Assembly: GCA_019038735.1 (NCBI GenBank)
Contig: JAHOYW010000162.1
Span: 1 to 5,061, forward strand
From: Victivallales bacterium
GTDB lineage: Bacteria > Verrucomicrobiota > Lentisphaeria > Victivallales > Victivallaceae
Reading direction: 5' to 3'
Length of the DNA: 5,061 bases
The number at the start of each line of letters is the position of its first letter. Within the stretch, counting starts at the first letter, position 1. This document shows, one piece after another, positions 1-5,061 of this stretch. The notes beneath the pieces are model-generated. The model ran no database searches. It was not told where the DNA came from and saw nothing but the letters and a program-made list of their open reading frames with translations. Made by a program: the position numbers and the translations under genes.

Positions 1-286
1 CAATATAAGAAACGCCTTCATGCTTCAAGCTGATACCCAAACCCGAAGACGCCGTCATAGTTCTGCGTCCGGTAGCGGATGCGCCCAAAACCATATTGAT
101 CGCGCCGATTTCAGATTCAGCCTGAAGAAAAACCCGTCCCAGACGAGGAAAAAGTAATGCCGCGGTATGAGCTATTTCACTAGCCGGCGTAATAGGATAA
201 CCAAAATAGGAATCACAACCAGCCAGCAAGGCTCCATAAATGACCGCCTCATTACCTTTTAATAACATTTTATTAGTATATTCCAT
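1..286 (-). CDS. vorB: 2-oxoacid:ferredoxin oxidoreductase alpha-type subunit (VorB/KorA-like), N-terminal part
   Basis: This is the N-terminal 95 residues of a gene that continues past position 1; the family is usually about 350 residues, so most of it lies outside. Enzymes of this family use thiamine diphosphate and CoA to decarboxylate 2-oxoacids in the cytoplasm, passing electrons to ferredoxin. Visible motifs are KGNEA (10-14), GYPITPASE (29-37), LQAESE (54-59, with the conserved acidic pair) and [20 protein letters not shown] (63-82), all in the usual order for VorB/KorA. The ATG at 286 is supported by an AGGAGG 11 bases upstream, inside the end of the ferredoxin gene, and by the family's typical start just before KGNEA. 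Only 6 bases separate it from the ferredoxin stop, so the two are co-transcribed. One oddity is Leu83 where relatives, as I recall them, have a proline (SSPGIS). Whether the substrate is 2-oxoisovalerate, 2-oxoglutarate or another 2-oxoacid cannot be decided from this fragment; the symbol is a best guess. Confidence 0.9.
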   Translation of the reverse strand, partial: MEYTNKMLLKGNEAVIYGALLAGCDSYFGYPITPASEIAHTAALLFPRLGRVFLQAESEIGAINMVLGASATGRRTMTASSGLGISLKHEGVSYI

Positions 287-292
287 CAGAGA

Positions 293-529
293 TTAATCCT
301 CCTCTATCAGTTTTACTATCTTTATCGCGCCGGGCTCGGGACAATTGTAAAAACATGCCGCGCAGCCAATACAGCCGCTCCCTGCATAAACAGCATAAGG
401 GAAACCCATAAAATTAAATTCCTTCCCCATCTTCAAGACAGATTTCGGACAGGCATTGACACAACGCTCACAGCCCTTGCATTCTTCCGCGTTAATAATA
501 CATTTAGCTTTTTCAACTTTCTTGCTCAT
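293..529 (-). CDS. 2x[4Fe-4S] ferredoxin subunit (VorD/KorD-like)
   Basis: This is a small iron-sulfur protein of 78 residues from the ATG at 529. It has two C-x2-C-x2-C-x3-C-P motifs: Cys17, 20, 23, 27 and Cys53, 56, 59, 63, each followed by proline, the classic bacterial-type double [4Fe-4S] ferredoxin fold. By analogy with Vor/Kor/Por complexes it would be the delta subunit, carrying electrons from the thiamine-diphosphate centre to external ferredoxin. The gene 6 bases downstream encodes the matching alpha-type subunit, which strongly supports this role. I chose the ATG at 529 because it gives the family's usual length (about 75-80) and has a GGAG 12 bases upstream. The frame stays open to a TTG at 625, with internal ATGs, which would add 32 mainly hydrophobic residues; see the finding on this. 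An extra Cys10 lies before the first motif. Confidence 0.88.
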   Translation of the reverse strand: MSKKVEKAKCIINAEECKGCERCVNACPKSVLKMGKEFNFMGFPYAVYAGSGCIGCAACFYNCPEPGAIKIVKLIEED

Positions 530-556
530 AAGCTTATATTGCTCCAGTTTATATAA

Positions 557-587
557 ATTATAATAATATAAAATACCACACATGCAA
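557..587 (-). promoter_or_regulatory. Candidate sigma-70-type promoter for the ferredoxin/vorB-like operon
   Basis: On the minus strand a perfect TATAAT (562-557) follows a TTGCAT (587-582) with a 19-base spacer, longer than the ideal 17. Transcription would begin near 550 and leave about 20 bases of leader, including the GGAG before the ATG at 529. The region is so AT-rich that a chance TATAAT is likely, so this is only a candidate. If real, it excludes the longer upstream starts of the ferredoxin. Confidence 0.3.
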
Positions 588-603
588 GATAAAGCAATTA
601 GCA

Positions 604-619
604 TGCCAAATATTTTCCA
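604..619 (-). promoter_or_regulatory. Weak sigma-54-like (-24/-12) match upstream of the leftward operon
   Basis: Reading the minus strand, TGG (619-617), eight bases and TGGCA (608-604) place GG and GC exactly ten bases apart, the spacing required for RpoN promoters. The -12 element matches TTGCA at 4 of 5 positions, but the -24 element is poor (TGGAAAA against TGGCACG). It is listed because the adjacent divergent gene encodes a sigma-54 activator. It would start RNA near 593, about 64 bases before the ferredoxin ATG. A chance match is quite possible. Confidence 0.2.
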
Positions 620-668
620 GCTCAAAACAAAATATTATCAATAAAATCATATACAAAAAATGTACATC

Positions 669-685
669 ACTTGAACATTCAAAGT
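669..685. promoter_or_regulatory. Imperfect dyad over the regulator's -35, possible operator
   Basis: TTGAA (671-675) and TTCAA (678-682) form an inverted repeat around a 2-base centre. The flanks continue as ACTTGAA and TTCAAaGT with one extra base in the right arm. The dyad covers the -35 hexamer of the proposed regulator promoter, a placement typical of repression or autoregulation. TGTAC (661-665) and GTACA (684-688) nearby form another pair with a different centre. No binding protein can be named. Confidence 0.3.
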
Positions 686-699
686 ACAACACCTATATT
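671..699 (+). promoter_or_regulatory. Sigma-70-type promoter for the sigma-54 activator gene
   Basis: TTGAAC (671-676) and TATATT (694-699) are separated by exactly 17 bases. The -35 matches the consensus at 4 of 6 positions and the -10 at 5 of 6. The start of RNA would fall near 706, leaving a leader of about 42 bases before the ATG at 748. This is the best-spaced promoter pair I found between the divergent genes, and the sequence after it is very AT-rich. Confidence 0.5.
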
Positions 700-747
700 A
701 ATAATTAAATTAATTAGTTTTTTCACAAGTCGCAAAATGGTAATAAA

Positions 748-2280
748 ATGGCACTATGCAAAGGCAAAGAACGGGAGATTGCTAAGGCAATCGGAAAATT
801 GGATTTTACTAACCCTTTTATTCCTGAACGCGTCATCTTAGAAAAAACAGCTTTGGGTTCCGGCTATCGTCCGCCCGTCATGCAGGGAAATATCGAAGGC
901 GAAAAAAGCAGAGTCCGCTTCAATACAAACGAACTTAAAAAACAGGCTATCGAACTACTCACTATCTTCCGCAAACGCTTAGTTGATAAAAAGTTAAAAC
1001 TCATTGACGGCGACTTGGAAATCTATGAAAATCTGGTAATCTATTATTTATACGAACTTTACCGCAGTGATATTAAAAACTATTTTATGGATAAAAGCGG
1101 CAAATATTCTCTTGCCGATTCCTATAAACGTTTCAGTGCGGACTGGAAATATTATCTGCAATTAAGCCCACGTCCTTTTGAAACTGTTTTCACGGCAGTA
1201 AAGATGTTTGAAATGTTTTTTCAGATACGCCGGGCTTTTCATTATACATTTGATTTTTTAATCGGGCGTTCAGCGGTATCTTCCGAATTGCGCGCCTCGA
1301 TTTGGCAATCAATCTTCACCCATGACATCATCCGTTATCATCGTCTCCTATACAACCGCATGCAGAGTATCACCACCTTGATAAGCGGGCCGTCTGGAAC
1401 CGGTAAAGAACTGGTCGCCCGTGCGGTGGCTCTGTCTCAACATATTCCTTTTGACGAAAAAAACGGGAATTTCACTGCCAGCCACCAGCAATTATTTTTC
1501 CCTCTGCATCTTTCCGCTATGCCGCAGACCTTAATCGAATCAGAGTTGTTCGGGCATCAGAAAGGTGCTTTTACGGGGGCGGTGCAAAACCGAATTGGCT
1601 GGATGGAGACCTGTTCGGAATACGGCACAGTGTTTCTCGATGAGATCGGCGAAGTAAACGATGCCGTCCAAGTAAAACTTTTACGCATCCTGCAAAGCCG
1701 CGCCTTCCAGCGTCTCGGTGATAATAGCGAACGTTACTATAAGGGTAAATTACTGGCGGCAACAAACAAAAATTTACTAGATGCCATTGAAAAAGGAAAA
1801 TTTCGCGGCGATCTTTATTATCGTTTATGTTCCGACATCATCGAAACTCCGTCATTACGCGACCAGTTAGGAGGTTCCGAGCTGGAATTGAGTAATTTTA
1901 TTCAATATTTAGCCGTAGGAATAATTGGTCAGGATGAATCCGAAAAATTAGCGACTGAAGCAAGCACTTGGATTAAAAAGAATTTAGGTTTAGAATACGC
2001 CTGGCCGGGCAATGTCCGGGAGCTGGAACAATGCCTGAGAAACATCATGATTCGCGGAACATATTCAGCTCTGGGACAAATATCTTCACCAAACAGCGAA
2101 AATCTCTTATTTCAAGAACTCAAGGAATGCCGTTTAAGCGCGGACGAACTCCTGAATATCTATTGCCAAAACACCTACAAAAAGACCGGAAGCTATCTAG
2201 CTACCGCAAAGGTATTAAATCTGGACAGAAGAACAGTAAAAAAGAGAATCAATGAAATGGCGCATTTATTCCGTGAATAA
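748..2280 (+). CDS. Sigma-54-dependent transcriptional activator (AAA+ / Fis-type HTH), novel-looking N-terminal domain
   Basis: This 510-residue cytoplasmic DNA-binding ATPase should remodel RNA polymerase holding sigma-54 to open RpoN promoters. The AAA+ core spans about 172-435. It has Walker A GPSGTGKE (214-221), ESELFGH (264-270), the sigma-54-contacting loop GAFTGA (273-278), Walker B VFLDEIGE (295-302), the arginine-finger segment FRGDLYYRL (352-360) and WPGNVRELE (419-427). A Fis-like helix-turn-helix lies at about 480-501 (TGSYLATAKVLNLDRRTVKK). All functional motifs are intact, so it should be active. Residues 1-170 are helical-looking and rich in aromatic and charged residues, with NPF-IPER at 22-28. 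They contain no receiver aspartate pattern and no PAS, GAF, ACT or FHA signature I recognise, so the signal is unknown. No Shine-Dalgarno precedes the ATG, but residues from about 8 onward resemble the start of similar activators as I recall them, so the start is probably right. It is divergent from the vor-type operon and upstream of the mutase pair. Confidence 0.92.
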   Translation: MALCKGKEREIAKAIGKLDFTNPFIPERVILEKTALGSGYRPPVMQGNIEGEKSRVRFNTNELKKQAIELLTIFRKRLVDKKLKLIDGDLEIYENLVIYYLYELYRSDIKNYFMDKSGKYSLADSYKRFSADWKYYLQLSPRPFETVFTAVKMFEMFFQIRRAFHYTFDFLIGRSAVSSELRASIWQSIFTHDIIRYHRLLYNRMQSITTLISGPSGTGKELVARAVALSQHIPFDEKNGNFTASHQQLFFPLHLSAMPQTLIESELFGHQKGAFTGAVQNRIGWMETCSEYGTVFLDEIGEVNDAVQVKLLRILQSRAFQRLGDNSERYYKGKLLAATNKNLLDAIEKGKFRGDLYYRLCSDIIETPSLRDQLGGSELELSNFIQYLAVGIIGQDESEKLATEASTWIKKNLGLEYAWPGNVRELEQCLRNIMIRGTYSALGQISSPNSENLLFQELKECRLSADELLNIYCQNTYKKTGSYLATAKVLNLDRRTVKKRINEMAHLFRE

Positions 2281-2313
2281 ATTATAATTTTACATTCTCC
2301 CAATTTATATGAA

Positions 2314-2342
2314 CAAATTTTTCTTGAGTTTTCATAAATTTG
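2314..2342. repeat. 7-base inverted repeat CAAATTT / AAATTTG in the 97-base gap
   Basis: Perfect 7-base arms (2314-2320 and 2336-2342), centred 22 bases apart (two helical turns), lie between the regulator stop and the first mutase gene. The arms are almost pure A/T and no T-run follows, so it does not look like a terminator. The two-turn spacing would suit a dimeric regulator, but in such AT-rich DNA chance is a fair explanation. Confidence 0.2.
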
Positions 2343-2351
2343 CTTTATTGT
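2324..2351 (+). promoter_or_regulatory. Weak sigma-70-like promoter candidate before the mutase pair
   Basis: TTGAGT (2324-2329) and TATTGT (2346-2351), 16 bases apart, each match the consensus at 4 of 6 positions. An alternative -10, TATATT, lies at 2356-2361 without a well-placed -35. The gap from 2281 to 2377 has no GG-N10-GC pair, so a sigma-54 promoter immediately before the mutases is not apparent. Read-through from the regulator is also possible, as no terminator is visible. Confidence 0.22.
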
Positions 2352-2373
2352 AATGTATATTATATGAACTAAT

Positions 2374-2377
2374 AGGG
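2374..2377 (+). promoter_or_regulatory. AGGG ribosome binding site favouring the second ATG (2384)
   Basis: AGGG directly abuts the ATG at 2378, leaving no spacer, but lies 6 bases before the in-frame ATG at 2384. The protein probably begins at Met3 of the longer reading (452 residues). The difference is only two residues. Confidence 0.45.
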
Positions 2378-3742
2378 ATGAATATGCGACCTACTAAACT
2401 TGGAGCAGCGGGGATTCGCGGCGTTATCGGCACTGGATTAACCCCGGAAAACGCAATTGATTTTGCTTGCGCTTTTGGTACTTTTGCTAATGGCGGCAAA
2501 GTCATAGTCGCTCTGGATACGCGTTCTTCCTCCGAAATGCTACATCAGGCGGTTGTTTCCGGGCTACAAAGCTGCGGCTGTGAAGTTCACGACATGGGTA
2601 TCGCGCCCGCTATGCTGCTTTCTTTCGTTATTCCAAAACTAAAAGCTGCCGGAGCTCTATTGATTGGCGGTGGTCACCAGCGTGAATCCTGGAATTCAAT
2701 CGTTCCCTGGGGAGCAAACGGAGCTTATCTTAATAACATACAAATCCGTGAATTATTTGATATATATTATGGACGACGTTTTTTTAGCTGCGCTTGGGAC
2801 GGCATTAAAAAAGTCGTTCCAGTGTCTGAAAATATCCAAGCACAATATTTTGACGCGCTCTGCAAAGTCGTTGATACGAAAGCTATCGCCACGGCGAATT
2901 TTACGGTGGTAAGTGATTTTTGCAACGGCTCAGGATCAACTTTAGAAAAAGAATTCGCGGCGCGTTTCAATCTTAATTCGATTCCGATAAACAATATTTT
3001 CTCCGGCATCCTGCCGCATGACCCCGAACCTCGTCCACATAGCGCGTTTCAGGTGCAATCACTGATAAAAGCGCTAAAAAGCGATATTGGTTTTGTTTTC
3101 AACAGCGACATGAGCCGGGTTTCTCTGGTCAGCGATACGGGTGAGACTTTATCCGAAGAATGCACCTTCCCGCTCGGCGCAGATTACCTGATGGAAAAAT
3201 CCACTGAAGACGCTCTGCGGGTAGTGAGCAATATATGTACATCCAAAACTCTTGACGACATCGTCGCGCGGCACAATGGAATTCTTGAAAAATATACAAC
3301 TGGGCAATCTAATATTATTGACTGTATGAAAGAATCAAACGCTTTTATCAGCGGCGAAGGTTCCGGTTCATTTACCAGTAGCGACTGGCTGCCGAGTTTC
3401 GATGCCCTTTATGTCAGCGCGGTTATCCTTGAAGCAATGGCAGTCAAACAAAAAACTTTATCCGAACTCGTCGCCGAACTGCCTCGTTATCACATTGTCA
3501 AAAAGACAATAAAAAGTTCATCTATGAATGCCTACAATCGTATCCGCCTCCTTAAAAATCATTTTAAAAACGCTAAAATATGTGAAATGGACGGCTTACG
3601 TCTGGACTGGGATGATGGATGGGTAAGCTTGCGGGCATCAAGTACAGAACAGTTTATCCGTCTGATCTCAGAATCAAATAACAAAGAGCTTGCCGAAGAC
3701 CGGGCTTTGCAAATTCATGTTTTACTGGAGAATCTGAGCTGA
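2378..3742 (+). CDS. Catalytically degenerate phosphohexomutase paralogue (GlmM/ManB-like pseudoenzyme)
   Basis: The 454-residue protein is a full-length member of the alpha-D-phosphohexomutase superfamily (COG1109) and a clear paralogue of the next gene. Over residues 11-106 I count 39 identities in 96 ungapped positions with residues 13-108 of that protein. The catalytic loop, TASHNP in the neighbour, reads GGGHQR here (97-102), so the phosphoryl-carrying serine is Gly99. The metal loop DPDGDR is NSDMSR (242-247), leaving one of three aspartates. IAPTPT is IAPAML (76-81). The sugar loop is altered (GEGSGSF, 326-332). The C-terminal phosphate loop is mostly kept as RASSTEQ (419-425). It should therefore not catalyse the mutase reaction, yet it has no stop or frameshift and keeps the core AGIRGVIG and KVIVALDTR segments. 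This points to a maintained non-catalytic role, possibly as partner or sensor, which is inference. The start is 2378 or, more likely, 2384. It ends 2 bases before the active copy. Confidence 0.85.
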   Translation: MNMRPTKLGAAGIRGVIGTGLTPENAIDFACAFGTFANGGKVIVALDTRSSSEMLHQAVVSGLQSCGCEVHDMGIAPAMLLSFVIPKLKAAGALLIGGGHQRESWNSIVPWGANGAYLNNIQIRELFDIYYGRRFFSCAWDGIKKVVPVSENIQAQYFDALCKVVDTKAIATANFTVVSDFCNGSGSTLEKEFAARFNLNSIPINNIFSGILPHDPEPRPHSAFQVQSLIKALKSDIGFVFNSDMSRVSLVSDTGETLSEECTFPLGADYLMEKSTEDALRVVSNICTSKTLDDIVARHNGILEKYTTGQSNIIDCMKESNAFISGEGSGSFTSSDWLPSFDALYVSAVILEAMAVKQKTLSELVAELPRYHIVKKTIKSSSMNAYNRIRLLKNHFKNAKICEMDGLRLDWDDGWVSLRASSTEQFIRLISESNNKELAEDRALQIHVLLENLS

Positions 3743-3744
3743 TT

Positions 3745-5061
3745 ATGAATAAAATATTACATACTTTAAAATTTTCAGAAGCCGGAGTCAGAGGAATCGT
3801 CGGTGATTCACTGACACCGCAGTTGACCGCTTCATTAGCATCTACTTTCGGGAAATATATCGGCAGCGGACGGGTCATTGTCGCGCGCGACACCAGAAAA
3901 TCAGGAAAGATGCTGGAACAAGCCCTTATTGCCGGTTTGCTGGCAGTAGGCTGTCAGCCGTTGATTCTGGGTATTGCTCCGACTCCGACTGTGCAGTTAA
4001 TGGTAAAGCATTACAAAGCAAGCGGCGGAATCGTTATCACAGCCAGCCATAATCCGGTGGAGTGGAATGCCTTAAAATTCATTGGTCCCAAGGGAGTTTT
4101 TCTTGACATCAGGGAATCGACAGAGCTTTTCGATATTTTCATACAGGGCAATTTGGACTATTGTTCTGAGCATGATTTTAAAACGATTCGTTATGAAACA
4201 AATGCTTTTGAACTTCACATGCAGAAGATTTTCAAAGAAATTGATGCCGAAGCCATCCGCGAATGTAAATTCAAAGTCGCGCTCGACTGCTGCAATGGCG
4301 TTGGAGCTTTGTACAGCAAACATTTTCTGGAAGAACTCGGTTGTGAAGTTGTCAGCATTTATGACAAAGCCGACGGCGTCTTTGAACGTCCGCCCGAACC
4401 ACTGCCTCAAAACCTTGCAGAGCTAAGTAAAACCGTCAAAGAAAATAATTGCGTAATCGGCTTTGCGCATGACCCGGACGGCGACCGGATGACCTTGGTC
4501 GATGACAGAGGTCAGGCTTTAGATCCGCAATTTACAATTTCTCTGGCACTTGAACATGTCCTTTACGAAAACCCCGGACCGGTAGTAGTAAATATCCAAA
4601 CCAGCCGTGCCGTCGAAGATATAGCGACATCTTACGGCTGTGAAGTATTTTATTCTAAAGTCGGCGAAATCAATGTCGTAAACATGATGATGGAAAAAGA
4701 ATCGGAAATCGGCGGTGAAGGAAATTGCGGCGGCGTCATCTGGCGGCGTCTGCATCCCGGACGTGATAGTTATGTCGCTATGGCTTTGATGTTGGAAATG
4801 CTGGCCTTAGGAAATGAAAGCATAAGCAATATTTGCGCGACAATACCAAAATATTTTACTCTCTCAGATAAATTTCCCTGCAGCACCTTTCATGCTCGTG
4901 AAATTATTCATAAGCTCACAAAATGCTATCAGGAATATGAATGTATTAGCTTTGACGGTTTGCGCATCAACTTGCCGAGCGGCTGGGTTTTATTGCGCGG
5001 ATCAAATACGGAACCGGTTTTGCGCTTGACTGTCGAAGCTAAAAATAAGCAGGATGCCAAA
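3745..5061 (+). CDS. Phosphohexomutase (phosphoglucosamine/phosphomanno/phosphoglucomutase, GlmM-like), C-terminal end missing
   Basis: The frame gives 439 residues and is open to the last base. Comparison with the 454-residue paralogue suggests only about 10-20 residues are missing. The enzyme moves phosphate between C6 and C1 of a hexose phosphate through a phosphoserine, supplying precursors for cell-wall or surface glycans. All four superfamily motifs are present: AGVRGIVG (13-20) with the catalytic loop TASHNP (99-104, Ser101); metal loop DPDGDR (243-248, Asp243/245/247); sugar-recognition loop GEGNCGG (324-330); and phosphate loop RGSNTEP (418-424). Glucosamine-, mannose- or glucose-phosphate specificity cannot be separated by eye, so no symbol is given. 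Only 2 bases separate its ATG from the preceding stop, and a GGAG at 3727-3730 lies inside that gene, so the pair is co-transcribed and perhaps translationally coupled. Confidence 0.92.
   Translation, partial: MNKILHTLKFSEAGVRGIVGDSLTPQLTASLASTFGKYIGSGRVIVARDTRKSGKMLEQALIAGLLAVGCQPLILGIAPTPTVQLMVKHYKASGGIVITASHNPVEWNALKFIGPKGVFLDIRESTELFDIFIQGNLDYCSEHDFKTIRYETNAFELHMQKIFKEIDAEAIRECKFKVALDCCNGVGALYSKHFLEELGCEVVSIYDKADGVFERPPEPLPQNLAELSKTVKENNCVIGFAHDPDGDRMTLVDDRGQALDPQFTISLALEHVLYENPGPVVVNIQTSRAVEDIATSYGCEVFYSKVGEINVVNMMMEKESEIGGEGNCGGVIWRRLHPGRDSYVAMALMLEMLALGNESISNICATIPKYFTLSDKFPCSTFHAREIIHKLTKCYQEYECISFDGLRINLPSGWVLLRGSNTEPVLRLTVEAKNKQDAK

Noticed and set aside
694..720. AT-rich repeats (ATTAAT, TTAATTAG) as direct repeats or an origin-like element
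   Set aside because: The repeats are short and expected by chance in such AT-rich DNA; there are no iterated longer units or DnaA-box-like sites.
738..753. Plus-strand sigma-54 promoter before the activator gene
   Set aside because: GG-N10-GC spacing is present, but the match overlaps the ATG at 748 and would start RNA inside the conserved N-terminal coding region; the -24 element is also poor.
2281..2377. Rho-independent terminator after the activator gene
   Set aside because: The only inverted repeat there is A/T-only in the stem apart from one pair, has a 15-base loop and no T-run after it.
2378..3742. Upstream mutase copy as an ordinary decaying pseudogene
   Set aside because: No frameshift or premature stop over about 450 codons, full family length, structural core segments kept and tight 2-base coupling to the active copy all argue for a maintained protein.
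4072..4426. Open frames of 112-114 codons on both strands inside the active mutase gene
   Set aside because: They overlap the strongly supported mutase frame, show no recognisable motif and have no own ribosome site; they are shadows of the coding sequence. The same holds for the small frames at 1571-1765, 2031-2255, 2664-3009, 3654-3893 and 4519-4755.
1..5061. CRISPR array, tRNA/rRNA gene, insertion sequence or attachment site
   Set aside because: I saw no regularly spaced repeats, no tRNA-like or rRNA-like stretches, no transposase or integrase motifs and no terminal inverted repeats; nearly all of the window is coding.

Overview
The window looks like chromosomal DNA from an anaerobic bacterium of modest GC content (roughly the low 40s percent by eye). 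The evidence is a ferredoxin-dependent 2-oxoacid oxidoreductase locus, a sigma-54 (RpoN) activator, and sugar-phosphate mutases of the COG1109 (GlmM/ManB) class. Shine-Dalgarno sites are uneven: clear before the vorB-like gene, absent before the regulator. A Planctomycetota/Verrucomicrobiota/Lentisphaerota-type host is possible, but nothing here fixes the phylum.

Layout. The left end (1-529, minus strand) holds the first two genes of a leftward operon: a small 2x[4Fe-4S] ferredoxin (VorD-like), then the N-terminal 95 residues of a VorB/KorA-type subunit of a 2-oxoacid:ferredoxin oxidoreductase, which runs off the window. A very AT-rich divergent region (530-747) follows. It holds a good sigma-70-like promoter for the rightward regulator, with a small dyad over its -35, and weaker candidates for the leftward operon, including a poor sigma-54-like match. 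Positions 748-2280 (plus) encode a complete sigma-54 activator with an intact AAA+ core and Fis-type HTH, but with no recognisable receiver, PAS or GAF domain in its first ~170 residues. After a 97-base gap come two tandem paralogous sugar-phosphate mutase genes separated by 2 bases. The second (3745 onward) runs off the right end.

Most notable point. The second mutase has every catalytic motif of the alpha-D-phosphohexomutase superfamily. The first (2378-3742) is a full-length, uninterrupted paralogue that has lost the catalytic serine, two of the three metal-binding aspartates and the PTPT segment, yet keeps much of the phosphate-binding loop. I read this as an enzyme/pseudoenzyme pair expressed from one transcript. 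A regulatory or structural subunit, or a phosphosugar sensor, is a reasonable hypothesis. The loss of motifs is seen in the sequence; the role is inference.

How the genes may work together. The two mutases almost certainly share an mRNA and may share a complex. The sigma-54 activator lies between the vor-type operon and the mutase pair and could control either, but no convincing sigma-54 promoter is visible before the mutases, and only a weak one before the vor-type operon.
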